Shown: positions 21,874 through 35,600 of the stretch, piece by piece
How positions within the stretch are numbered: the first letter of the stretch is position 1
Layout: each line of letters starts with the position of its first letter
Assembly (NCBI GenBank): GCA_032209605.1
Contig: JASFXZ010000099.1
Span: forward strand, 62,001-126,000
Source of the DNA: Mactromeris polynyma
Lineage: Eukaryota; Mollusca; Bivalvia; Venerida; Mactridae
Length of the DNA stretch: 64,000 bases
Reading direction: 5' to 3'
Position numbers and translations under genes: made by a program
Notes under the pieces: generated by a model
The model's input: only the letters and a program-made list of their open reading frames with translations
The model's database searches: none
Told to the model about the DNA's origin: nothing

Positions 21874-23099
21874 TATGGTGGTATATTACTGCCACCAGTT
21901 AGCATGATAGCGTTCGCGAATAAATTCGTGTTAACCACTTAATTATTACGATAATTATCTAGCTATCTAGTTAATATTCGTGATAAGTTTTCGGTAAGAT
22001 AAATATCATACAACTAGAAACAGGCTTGAAAATGCCCAGAACTGCCACCTCTTACCTTTTTATGATGTATTACACTAGATTTAAGTGGTAACACGAATCT
22101 TATCTAGTTGACCACTTATTATGTTACTTAATAACTCAAATTCGCGAATTTCACTTAAGATTCGTGTTACCACTTATTCATAAATGCAATTTTGGCTTCT
22201 TGATATAAGTGGTAACACGAATATTATCTAGTTGTCCACTTATTATGTTACTTAATAACTCAAATTCGCGAATTTCACTTAAGATTCGTGTTACCACTTA
22301 TTCATTTTTGGCTTCTAGATGTAAGTGGTAACACGAATCTTATCTAGTTGTCCACTTATTATGTTACTCAATAACTCAAATTCGCGATTTCACTTAAGAT
22401 TCGTGTTACCACTTATTCATTTTTGGCTTCTAGATGTAAGTGGTAACACGAATCTTATCTAGTTGACCACTTATTATGTTACTTAATAACTCAAATTCGC
22501 GAATTTAACTTAAGATTCGTGTTACCACTTATTCATTTTTGGCTTCTAGATATCATGAAGTGGTAACACGAATCTTATCTAGTTGACCACTTATTATGTT
22601 ACTTAATAACTCAAATTCGCGAATATCACTTAAGATTCGTGTTACCACTTATTCATTTTTGGCTTCTAGATGTAAGTGGTAACACGAATCTTATCTAGTT
22701 GACCACTTATTATGTTACTTAATAACTCAAATTCGCGAATTTCACTTAAGATTCGTGTTACCACTTACATCTAGAAGCCAACAATGTATTTATTAATAAG
22801 TGGTAACACGAATCTTAAGTGAAATTCGCGAATTTGAGTTATTAAGTAACATAATAAGTGGTCAACTAGATAAGATTCGTGTTACCACTTAAATCTAGTG
22901 TAATACATCATAAAAAGGTAAGAGGTGGCAGTTCTGGGCACTTTCAGGCCTGTTTCTAGTTGTGTGATATTTATCTTACCGAAAATTTATCACGAATATT
23001 AACTAGATAGCTAGATAATTATCGTAATAATTAAGTGGTTAACACGAATTAATTCGCGAACGCTATCATGCTAACTGGTGGCAGTAATATGCCACCATA
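21874..23099. mobile_element. Foldback element, 1.23 kb, with TSD CAGTAA and six internal palindromic units
   Basis: Termini TATGGTGGTATATTACTGCC (left) and GGCAGTAATATGCCACCATA (right) are inverted repeats. The inverted similarity continues inward for about 230 bp (GTTAGCATGATAGCGTTCGC, ACTAGATAGCTAGATAATTA and more). CAGTAA lies immediately outside each end (21868-21873 and 23100-23105). The interior (about 22080-22795) is a tandem array of six units of about 115-122 bp. Each unit is itself palindromic, starting AAGTGGTAACACGAATCTTA and ending TAAGATTCGTGTTACCACTT. A seventh, inverted unit begins the right arm near 22797. No coding frame is present. Confidence 0.8.
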
Positions 23100-23156
23100 C
23101 AGTAACTATCAGTATAATGCAGTTACCTGTAAATACAGTTCACTGATTTATGGTTG

Positions 23157-23168
23157 TATAAATAAAAG
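23157..23168 (+). promoter_or_regulatory. Possible TATA box of the LRRC74-like gene
   Basis: TATAAATAAAAG is a good TATA-box match, 175 bp upstream of the first in-frame ATG of the LRRC74-like frame (23332) and 58 bp right of the foldback element. Short upstream ATGs lie between it and 23332. It is relevant only if the first exon starts here; the alternative is that 23416 is an internal exon. Confidence 0.25.
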
Positions 23169-23331
23169 CAGCATAAATAAGGGAGTGAGACGTTTTGATG
23201 TCCTCCAGTAAAAATAATAACACTTAGAGTAATTGTTCTTTAATGATGACATACAAGAGATTATAAACCAATCACAACATATGTCTGATGTATTCATAAA
23301 TTAAATCAACCGATTTTGTGATTTCAACATA

Positions 23332-23671
23332 ATGATAAAGGCGCTTCGAGTTCAATACACAATTACATTGCAACGCACTGAGTCCAGTCGCTCATTTGCT
23401 ATGATTTTTATTCAGTTCGACGTCTGGAAGTTAATAAAGCGTAATGATGGTGATAGTGCTTACAGTCTCGCACTAAAGTATCGAAGCAAATTGTACACAA
23501 ATTTACCGATACGTCCTCGAGCCGTAACTCCTGGAAATACTGTACACAGGAGGCGGAAGAATACAGACACGGCTATGACGTCAGACAGTGATGGAAGAAG
23601 TTCGGCTCTTAGTAATGTTACTGAAAATTTAGAAGGAGAGGCTTATTTAAAAGAAAATTATGACTACGACG
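23332..23671 (+). CDS. LRRC74-like exon 1 (first or internal)
   Basis: The frame is open from ATG 23332. A good acceptor (TGATTTTTATTCAG, ending 23415) sits in the frame at phase 0, so the real exon may be 23416-23671 preceded by an upstream exon. The donor is GACG|GTGTGT. The frame otherwise runs on to TAA at 23686-23688, but splicing at 23671 (phase 1) joins exactly to exon 2 (G+CT = Ala). It encodes a polar segment with HRRRKNTD and the acidic LEGEAYLKENYDYD. Confidence 0.65.
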
Positions 23672-26600
23672 GTGTGTGGAAAGTTTAAATATTAAAAGAA
23701 CTCTATACCGACATAAGTTGATGTAAAACTTTATTCTACATATTAATTTACAACTTTGAATATTGTCCTACGTTATTTTAAGTATCAAACATCTTTATAC
23801 AATGTGATTTGTTAACTTGCTTACGACAAATTAGTGACATGCTTGTTTTGGCCACAAAATGAACACATGTCAAAAACGCTGTGCAGTATACGGTGTATAT
23901 ATAGATACATGTATATACTGTTCCCGTCGATAATATATATAATATTCCACGGACAATATTTTTATTTTACATGGTCTTATAACACATATGATTAATACCG
24001 GGGAAAAACTATATTTTTGTTTTGTAGACTTCAGTAAAGCTTTTGATTATATAGAAAGAAATGCATTATGGACAAAATTTATTAAATTTGGAGTTCGTGG
24101 AAAAAAAAATGAAAGTAATAAAAAGTATGTATGAAGATATTAAAACACATATAAAGTTTGATAATAAGCTAAGTAACGATTTTTTATGCATGTTGGGAGT
24201 TAGACAAGGTGAATGTCTTTCTCCATTTTTATTTTCTATGTTTCTCAACGACATAGAAGAACATTTTTGCACAAACAACTTTGAAGGAGTCGAAATATAC
24301 ATGACAAAACTATTTTTATTGCTTTATGCCGATGACATTGTCATTTTATCAGAAACACCGGAAAGCCTTCAACATGGTTTAAATTTGTTGTCAGATTACT
24401 GTCTAAAATGGAAACTAAAAGTAAATGTTAATAAAACCAAAATAATCGTTTTTCGTAAAGCTAGTATCTTGCCACGTAATATTGTTTTCACGTACGGTAA
24501 TAACAATCCTGTAGAAATAGTGAAATCCCTATCAGATTTAGGCATCATTTTTAGTCAAGGTGGTTCATTTAAGGAAACCCAATTAAATTTTTCGCATAAA
24601 GCGTTAAAGGCAATTTTTAAACTAAACAAATATTTACTGAAATTTGAAAATGTTTCTATTTCACACAAACTTGAATTGTTTGACAAACTTATATTGCCAA
24701 TTTTATCTTATGGGTGCGAGATATGGGGTTTTAATAACGCCGAAAATATCGAAAGGATACACACCATATTTTGCAAAAATATATTACAAGTAAAACGCAC
24801 AACCCAAAATGGCTTTGTTTACGGTATTCTAGGCAGGTTTTGTTTAAAAAATATACGATACTTGCGCATCGTAAAATTTTGGCTTAAAATCGTAAATAGT
24901 AAAGATTTAAAATTTTGTAAAATGATTTACAATACATTAAAAAGAGATGCCGAGATGTTCCCGAACAAAACATCATGGGTGACGTCTTTGAGGGATGTAT
25001 TATCTAGATTAGGTTTTCATGATGTATGGCTCCAACAAGGACTGGGTAATACATATATATTTCTGCATGTTTTTAAACAACGTTTGTATGATAACAGCTT
25101 ACAGATATGGCATACACGATTAACTAATTCGAGCAGATCCGTATTTTATAAAGAAATAATTCATTTTGGTTTCCAAAAATTCCTTAATACTCTAGATATT
25201 CCTAAATTTAGAATTGCTATGACTAGACTTATTGTATCCTCTCATAACCTAAGAATCGAATCCGGCAGATGGCAAAGACCAAAATTAGAAAGAGAAAATA
25301 GAAAATGTTTTTATTGTGATAAGTTGGAAGACGAATATCATTTCATTCTCGAATGTGAACTTTATAATGAACTCCGTAAATTGTATATAAAGAGTTATTA
25401 CTGGAAAAGACCATGTATGTTAAAATTGAGGTTATTATTTGAAAATCAAAACGAAACTGTCATGAAGAAATTAACAGTATTCATCTTCAAAGCGCTGGAA
25501 ATACGAAAAGATATTTAATTAAAATTGTAATATGAATATATCAAACAAAACAAATTGTACACTTCGTTTTTTCATCGACTTCACAAATGTATGTAAACTA
25601 TTGCACGTCGCAATGTTATACGGATATAGATAAGAAATTTACAATCAATACACATATAACATTGTATTATATTTACATACAGTATAACAATATTGATCTT
25701 ACACATTCGTTAAGATAAAATGGCAATGACTGATAACATAGTATATATACGCGTATTTATATGTATTATTATTTCATACACATGTTTTTTCGCTATCGCA
25801 TGTATGTTTTATTACATAGTCAATTTCAGTTTGTTCTTCAACTATAACGTTATATGTTCGTATATGTGTTATAGTGTTCCTTCTCCGTCTCATAGATATA
25901 TGTGTGTATATATGTATATATTGTTTGTCCTCATGGGCCATATGGCTTACTGGACTTAAATGAAAATAAACTCTCTATGATAATGTGTTGTTTACAAACG
26001 TAATTATATACATATTTTTTCTTGTCTTTTCCGACACCGAAAGCATTGTAGGATAGGAACAATGCGATACGTCGCTTTTTAACCTGTCTATTTTCACCTT
26101 GCTCAAATGAGTGTTAAACGTGTTCACGCTGAATGCAAGCGTCAAACTGTCAGCGCAGGAAATAGCTTATCGTTTGGAAGTCGTATATTATGTTGCATCG
26201 TGTTATGTACGGTTATGTTTACAACTATTGCTTATAATGATGTGTAGTTGTATTTTACAGCTGAGGAACCAATAGAAACAGCACAGTATCCACATCTGGT
26301 ACACGTACCAGGTACATATTTCCAGGAGATATACCTTAAGTCTTGTAAACAATTAGGTATTCCACATTCTTCAATGTTTTACAAACAACTCACCAAAGAT
26401 ACAATCATTGTTAGAAGACAACATCTTGGACCTTTAGGGGTGAAAGCATGCGCCACTGCATTAGTGGTAGGATTTTTTGTGACTCTGTAATGTTAGCATG
26501 GTTAAGCCAAAATTAATGTCATAATATTTCTTTGGAATATCATCATACCGAAAGATTCGGTTTCAACCACTGAGGTGTCCCTTTGATGGTAAATCACAGA

Positions 26601-29600
26601 GTTGAACTCACAAACATGAAGTCGTTTGTATAACATGTTACGTAAACATTCCCTATCACTGGTTCACGTTGCAGTTTAAAGTACATGAACATTAGTTAAA
26701 AACTGAGAGTGATTGTTAAATGAGGTTACATCTTACATGTATCACTCTCGATGATTGCCTCCTGGGTTACACCTTACATGTATCACTCTCGATGATTGCC
26801 TCCTGGGTTACATCTTACATGTATCACTCTCGATGATTGCCTCCTGGGTTACACCTTACATGTATCACTCTCGATGATTGCCTCCTGGGTTACGCCTTAC
26901 ATGTATCACTCTCGATGATTGCCTCCTGGGTTACGCCTTACATGTATCACTCTCGATGATTGCCTCCTGGGTTACGCCTTACATGTATCACTCTCGATGA
27001 TTGCCTCCTGGGTTACGCCTTACATGTATCACTCTCGATGATTGCCTCCTGGGTTACGCCTTACATGTATCACTCTCGATGATTGCCTCCTGGGTTACAT
27101 CTTACATGTATCACTCTCGATGATTGCCTCCTGGGTTACACCTTACATGTATCACTCTCGATGATTGTCTACTGGGTTACACCTTACATGTATCACTCTC
27201 GATGATTGTCTCCTGGGTTACACCTTACATGTATCACTTTCGATGATTGCCTCCTGGGTTACACCTTACATGTATCACTCTCGATGATTGTCTACTGGTT
27301 TACACCTTACATGTATCACTCTCGATGATTGCCTCCTGGGTTACACCTTACATGTATCACTCTCGATGATTGCCTCCTGGGTTACACCTTACATGTATCA
27401 CTCTCGATGATTGCCTCCTGGGTTACACCTTACATGTGTCACTCTCGATGATTGCCTCCTGGGTTACACCTTACATGTCTCACTCTCGATGATTGCCTCC
27501 TGGGTTACACCTTACATGTATCACTCTCGATGATTGCCTCCTGGGTTACACCTTACATGTATCACTCTCGATGATTGCCACATGACGTGACATATATACA
27601 AGTTAACATCTAAAAAGGTATCAGGAGACATGACATATATACAAGTTAACATCTACAAAGGTATAAGGAGATATGACATATATACAAGTTAACATCTACA
27701 AAGGTATAGGGAGACATGACATATATACAAGTTAACATCTACAAAGGTATAAGGAGATATGACATATATACAAGTTAACATCTACACAGATATAAGGAGA
27801 CATGACATATACACAAGTTAACATATACAAAGATATAAGGAGATATGACATATATACAAGTTAACATCTACAAAGGTATAGGGAGACATGACATATATAC
27901 AAGTTAACATATACAAAGGTATAAGGAGACATGACATATATACAAGTTAACATATACAAAAAGATAAGGAGACATGACATATATACAAGTTAACATATAC
28001 AAAGAGATAAGGAGACATGACATATATACAAGTTAACATCTACAAAGGTATAGGGAGATATGACATATAAACAAGTTAACATATACAAAGATATAAGGAG
28101 ACATGACATATATACAAGTTAACATATACAAAGGTATAAGGAGACATGATATATATACAAGTTAACATATACAAAGATATAGGGAGACATGACATATATA
28201 CAAGTTAACATATACAAAGATATAAGGAGACATGACATATAAACAAGTTAACATATACAAAGATATAAGGAGACATGACATATATACAAGTTAACATATA
28301 CAAAGGTATAAGGAGACATGACATATAAACAAGTTAACATATACAAAGATATAAGGAGACATGACATATATACAAGTTAACATATACAAAGATATAAGGA
28401 GACATGACATATTATATAAATATTGACTGCCTTGAGGGTGACAGTGCATCTTGTCAACCCGAGGCAACACTGTCGACCGAGGCTTTAGCCGAGGTCGACA
28501 GTGTTTGTCGAGGGTTGACGAGATGCACTGTCACCCTCAAGGCAGTCAATATTTATTTTATTATACCGAACAAAATAAAAATAAAGCTAATAACTTAAAT
28601 TTAGTATTTTTAATTTCAGCGGGCGACATTGCAGGGTGACAGTTAAAAATGTCGCCCGCTGAGGTTTATATGCAATATATAGGGAAAACAGTCACGTGAG
28701 GTATAATAAATACAAAATAAAACATCTACAAAGGTATAGGAAGATATGACATATATACAAGTTAACATATACAAAGATATAAGGAGATATGACATATATA
28801 CAATTTAACATATACAAAGGTATAAGGAGACATGACATATATACAATTTAACATATACAAAGGTATAAGGAGATATGACATATATACAAGTTAACATATA
28901 CAAAGGTATAAGGAGATATGACATATATACAAGTTAACATATACAAAGATATAAGGAGACATGACATATATACAATTTAACATATACAAAGGTATAAGGA
29001 GACATGACATATATACAAGTTAACATATACAAAAGTATAAGGAGATATAACGTATATACAAGTTAACATATACAAAGAGATAAGGAGATATAACATATAT
29101 ACAAGTTAACACATACACAGGTATAAGGCGACATGACATGTATACAAGTCATACAAGTTAACATTTACAAAGGTACAAGGCGACATGACATATATACAAG
29201 TCATACAAGTTAACATTTACAAAGGTACAAGGCGACATGACATATATACAAGTCATACAAGTTAACATTTACAAAGGTACAAGGCGACATGACATATATA
29301 CAAGTCATACAAGTTAACATCTACAAAGGTATAAGGCGACATGACATATATACAAGTCATACAAGTTAACATTTACATAGGTACAAGGCGACATGACATA
29401 TATACAAGTCATACAAGTTAACATCTACAAAGGTATAAGGCGACATGACATATATACAAGTCATACAAGTTAACATTTACAAAGGTACAAGGCGACATGA
29501 CATATATACAAGTCATACAAGTTAACATCTACAAAGGTATAAGGCGACATGACATATATACAAGTCATACAAGTTTACATCTACAAAGGTAACAGGGACA

Positions 29601-32600
29601 CATACATACTAGTATATGAGTTCCCACCAGTCAAGAAAATAATTGTGTACTTCTGTCGGCTGACTAATAAACGTTGTTGTATTCATGATTTCGCAATCTA
29701 GCTGTGTCATTTAGCACAATATGTTATTTTCCGTTTCATTATTTATGACTGCGAATACTAAACTACACAAGCTTATTGCTATTCCTTATTTACAGGAAAC
29801 TCTGGGTGTACATACACTAGATTTGACAGACAACAGTTTAGAATCGAAGGGTGCTCAGTACATAGCCGAACTTCTATCTGAAAACAACTTTATAAGGCAT
29901 TTGGTAAGTGTCATGTAAACATGTGATTGGTAACAATTATCAAGTCTGTTTTTAATTTCCACCAGGAAAAATCAGTTACGTTTTGTTTTGTAAACTCCTT
30001 TAGGTACAGGAAATAAATAATTTAATTGGACTGTTAGAATTGAGCTCAAGTCTTCGATATATATGTTATTTATGATATTATTCAGGAAACATATTTCTGT
30101 ATATACATTACGAACTATTCTGCATAGAATAAAAATTAATTCGATTAGAGTAATAAATATGATTACTACAAGTACAAGTGATACGAGCAATGCTCTTCAT
30201 TCCCTTCCAGATATTATCAGACAACAAGCTTGGTTATGATGGAGTTCGTCTTCTTGCTCACGTTATCCAGAACACTGATAGTCTGTCGTCCTTGAATTTA
30301 TCTGGCAAGTTATTTTGTTGCAATGCGCAAATCGCTTTTTAACACTTTCTGTTTGCTCATCATGAACAGTTGGTTCTATAGATCATGTTCATAAATTTCC
30401 AACATACAGTATACATTTGTAATAAGTAAATTTCTGCCAGGTTCTATCTAATATACACATTATAATACATGTATGTTGTCATGATGTAAATCAAAGTACC
30501 CATCGTCTGGAGCTGGAATTACCCATCGTCTGGAGCTAGAATTATCCATCGTCTGGAGCTGGAATTGTCCATCGACTGGAGCTGGAATTATCCATCGTAT
30601 GGAGCTAGGATTATCCATCGACTGGAGCTAGGATTGTCCATCGACTGGAGCTGGAATTATCCATCGACTGGAGCTAGGATTGTCCATCGACTGGAGCTAG
30701 GATTGTCCATCGACTGGAGCTAGGATTGTCCATCGACTGGAGCTAGGATTATCCATCGACTGGAGCTAGGATTGTCCATCGACTGGAGCTAGGATTATCC
30801 ATCGACTGGAGCTAGGATTGTCCATCGATTGGAGCTAGGATTGTCCATCGACTGGAGCTAGGATTGTCCATCGTCTGGAGCTGGAATTGTCCATCGTCTG
30901 GAGCTGGAATTATCCATCGTCTGGAGCTAGGATTGTCCATCGTCTGGAGCTAGAATTATCCATCGTCTGGAGCTAGAATTATCCATCGTCTGGAGCTAGA
31001 ATTATCCATCGTCTGGAGCTAGAATTATCCATCGTATGGAGCTGGAATTATCCATCGTCTGGAGCTAGGATTGTCCATCGACTGGAGCTAGGATTGTCCA
31101 TCGTCTGGAGCTAGAATTATCCATCGTCTGGAGCTGGAATTATCCATCGTCTGGAGCTGGAATTGTCCATCGACTGGAGCTGGAATTGTCCATCGTCTGG
31201 AGCTAGGATTGTCCATCGTCTGGAGCTGGAATTATCCATCGTCTGGAGCTGGAATTGTCCATCGACTGGAGCTAGGACTGTCCATCGTCTAGAGCTGGAA
31301 TTGTCCATCGACTGGAGCTGGAATTGTCCATCGACTGGAGCTGGAATTGTCCATCGTCTGGAGCTGGAATTATCCATCGACTGGAGCTGGAATTATCCAT
31401 CGTCTGGAGCTGGAATTGTCCATCGACTGGAGCTGGAATTGTCCATCGTCTGGAGCTAGAATTATCCATCGACTGCAGCTGGAATTGTCCATCGACTGGA
31501 GCTAGAATTATCCATCGACTGGAGCTGGAATTGTCCGTCGTCTGGAGCTAGAATTGTCCATCATCTGGAGCTTGAATTGTCCATCGTCTAGAGCTAGAAT
31601 TTTCCATCGTCTGGAGCTAGGATTGTCCATCGTCTGGGGCTAGAATTGTCCATCGTCTGGAGCTAGAATTGTCCATCGTCTGGAGCTAGAATTATCCATC
31701 GTCTGGAGCTGGAATTATCCATCGTCTAGAGCTGGAATTATCCATCATCTGGAGCTGGAATTATCCATCATCTGGAGCTGGAATTATCCATCGTATGGAG
31801 CTAGAATTATCCATCATCTGGAGCTGGAATCATCCATCGTCTGGAGCTGGAATTATCCATCGTCTGGCGCTGGAATTATCCATCGTATGGAGCTAGAATT
31901 ATCCATCGTCTGGAGCTAGAATTATCCAGCATCTGGAGCTAGAATTATCCATCGTATGGAGCTGGAATTATCCATCGTATGGAGCTGGAATTATCCATCG
32001 TCTGGAGCTGGAATTATCCATCGTCTGGAGCTGGAATTATCCATCGTCTGGAGCTGGAATTATCCATCGTATGGAGCTGGAATTATCCATCATCTGGAGC
32101 TGGAATTATCCATCGTATGGAGCTAGAATTATCCATCATCTGGAGCTGGAATTATCCATCATCTGGAGCTGGAATTGTCCATCGTATGGAGCTAGGATTG
32201 TCCATCGTCTGCAGCTAGAATTATCCATCGTCTGGAGCTGGAATTATCCATCGTATGGAGCTAGAATTGTCCATCGTCTGGAGCTAGAATTATCCATCGT
32301 CCGGAGCTAGAATTATCCATCGTATGGAGCTGGAATTATCCATCGTCTGGAGCTGGAATTATCCATCATCTGGAGCTGGAATTATCCATCGTATGGAGCT
32401 AGAATTATCCATCGTCTGGAGCTGGAATTATCCATCATCTGGAGCTAGAATTATCCATCGTATGGAGCTAGGATTGTCCATCGTATGGAGCTGGAATTAT
32501 CCATCATCTGGAGCTGGAATTGTCCATCGTATGGAGCTAGGATTGTCCATCGTCTGGAGCTAGAATTATCCATCGTCTGGAGCTGGAATTATCCATCGTA

Positions 32601-35600
32601 TGGAGCTAGAATTGTCCATCGTCTGGAGCTAGAATTATCCATCGTCCGGAGCTAGAATTATCCATCGTATGGAGCTGGAATTATCCATCGTCTGGAGCTG
32701 GAATTATCCATCATCTGGAGCTGGAATTATCCATCGTATGGAGCTAGAATTATACATCGTCTGGAGCTGGAATTATCCATCATCTGGAGCTAGAATTATC
32801 CATCGTATGGAGCTGGAATTATCCATCGTCTGGAGCTGGAATTATCCATCGTATGGAGCTAGAATTATCCATCGTCTGGAGCTGGAATTATCCATCATCT
32901 GGAGCTAGAATTATCCATCGTATGGAGCTAGGATTGTCCATCGTCTGGAGCTGGAATTATCCATCGTATGGAGCTAGGATTGTCCATCGTCTGGAGCTGG
33001 AATTATCCATCGTCTGGAGCTGGAATTATCTATCATCTGGAGCTGGAATTATCCATCGTCTGGAGCTGGAATTATCTATCATCTGGAGCTGGAATTATCC
33101 ATCGTCTGGAGCTGGAATTATCCATCGTATGGAGCTGGAATTATCCATCGTATGGAGCTGGAATTATCCATCGTCTGGAGCTGGAATTATCCATCGTCTG
33201 GAGCTGGAATTATCCATCGCCTGGAGCTGGAATTATCCATCGTATGGAGCTGGAATTATCCATCGTCTGGAGCTAGAATTATCCATCGTCTGGAGCTGGA
33301 ATTATCCATCGTCTGGAGCTGGAATTATCCATCGTCTGGCGCTGGAATTATCCATCGTCTGGAGCTAGGATTGTCCATCGACTGGAGCTAGGATTATCCA
33401 TCGTCTGGAGCTAGAATAATCCATCGTCTGGAGCTGGAATTATCCATCGTCTGGAGCTGGAATTATCCATCGTCTGGAGCTAGGATTGTCCATCGTCTGG
33501 AGCTAGGATTATCCATCGTCTGGAGCTGGAATTATCCATCGTCTGGATCTAGAATTATCCATCGTCTGGAGCTAGGATTATCCATCGTCTGGAGCTGGAA
33601 TTATCCATCGTCTGGAGCTAGGATTATCCATCGTCTGGAGCTGGAATTATCCATTGTCTGGATCTAGAATTATCCATCGTCTGGAGCTAGGATTGTCCAT
33701 CGTCTGGAGCTGGAATTATCCATCGTCTGGAGCTAGGATTATCCATCGTCTGGAGCTGGAATTATCCATCGTCTGGAGCTAGGATTATCCATCGTCTGGA
33801 GCTAGGATTATCCATCGTCTGGAGCTGGAATTATCCATCGTCTGGAGCTGGAATTATCCATCGTCTGGAGCTAGGATTATCCATCGTCTGGAGCTGGAAT
33901 TATCCATCGTCTGGAGCTAGAATTATCCATCGTCTGGAGCTGGAATTATCCATCGTCTGGAGCTAGGATTGTCCATCGACTGGAGCTAGGATTATCCATC
34001 GTCTGGAGCTAGAATTATCCATCGTCTGGAGCTAGAATTATCCATCGTCTGGAGCTGGAATTATCCATCGTCTGGAGCTAGGATTGTCCATCGACTGGAG
34101 CTAGGATTATCCATCGTCTGGAGCTAGGATTATCCATCGTCTGGAGCTAGAATTATCCATCGTCTGGAGCTAGAATTATCCATCGTCTGGAGCTGGAATT
34201 TTCCATCGTCTGGAGCTGGAATTATCCATCGTCTGGAGCTAGGATTGTCCATCGACTGGAGCTAGGATTATCCATCGTCTAGAGCTAGGATTGTCCATCG
34301 TCTGGAGCTAGGATTATCCATCGTCTGGAGCTGGAATTATCCATCGTCTGGAGCTAGGATTATCCATCGTCTGGAGCTGGAATTATCCATCGTCTGGAGC
34401 TAGGATTGTCCATCGTCTGGAACTGGAATTGTCCATCGTCTGGAGCTGGAATTATCCATCGTCTGGAGCTGGAATTATCCATCGTATGGAGCTAGAATTA
34501 TCCATCGTCTGGAGCTGGAATTATCCATCGTATGGGGCTAGAATTATCCATCGTCTGGAGCTGGAATTATCCATCATCTGGAGCTAGAATTATCCATCGT
34601 ATGGAGCTAGGATTGTCCATCGTCTGGAGCTGGAATTATCCATCATCTGGAGCTAGAATTATCCATCGTATGGAGCTAGGATTGTCCATCGTCTGGAGCT
34701 GGAATTATCCATCGTATGGAGCTAGAATTGTCCATCGTCTGGAGCTAGAATTATCCATCGTCCGGAGCTAGAATTATCCATCGTATGGAGCTGGAATTAT
34801 CCATCGTCTGGAGCTGGAATTATCCATCATCTGGAGCTGGAATTATCCATCGTATGGAGCTAGAATTATCCATCGTCTGGAGCTGGAATTATCCATCATC
34901 TGGAGCTAGAATTATCCATCGTATGGAGCTAGGATTGTCCATCGTCTGGAGCTGGAATTATCCATCGTATGGAGCTAGAATTATCCATCGTCTGGAGCTG
35001 GAATTATCCATCATCTGGAGCTAGAATTATCCATCGTATGGAGCTAGGATTGTCCATCGTCTGGAGCTGGAATTATCCATCGTATGGAGCTAGGATTGTC
35101 CATCGTCTGGAGCTGGAATTATCCATCGTCTGGAGCTGGAATTATCTATCATCTGGAGCTGGAATTATCCATCGTCTGGAGCTGGAATTATCTATCATCT
35201 GGAGCTGGAATTATCCATCGTCTGGAGCTGGAATTATCCATCGTATGGAGCTGGAATTATCCATCGTATGGAGCTGGAATTATCCATCGTCTGGAGCTGG
35301 AATTATCCATCGTCTGGAGCTGGAATTATCCATCGCCTGGAGCTGGAATTATCCATCGTATGGAGCTGGAATTATCCATCGTATGGAGCTAGAATTATCC
35401 ATCGTCTGGAGCTAGAATTATCCATCATCTGGAGCTAGAATTATCCATCGTATGGAGCTGGAATTATCCATCGTCTGGAGCTGGAATTATCCATCGTCTG
35501 GAGCTGGAATTATCCATCGTCTGGAGCTGGAATTATCCATCGTCTGGAGCTGGAATTATCCATCGTATGGAGCTGGAATTATCCATCATCTGGAGCTGGA

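Noticed and set aside
25720..25959. 79-codon hydrophobic frame
   Set aside because: Extreme AT-rich composition with Ile, Tyr and Phe bias; it is the 3' tail of the LINE.
26724..29590. CRISPR-like regular repeats
   Set aside because: Units are contiguous, without unique spacers, in a eukaryotic intron.
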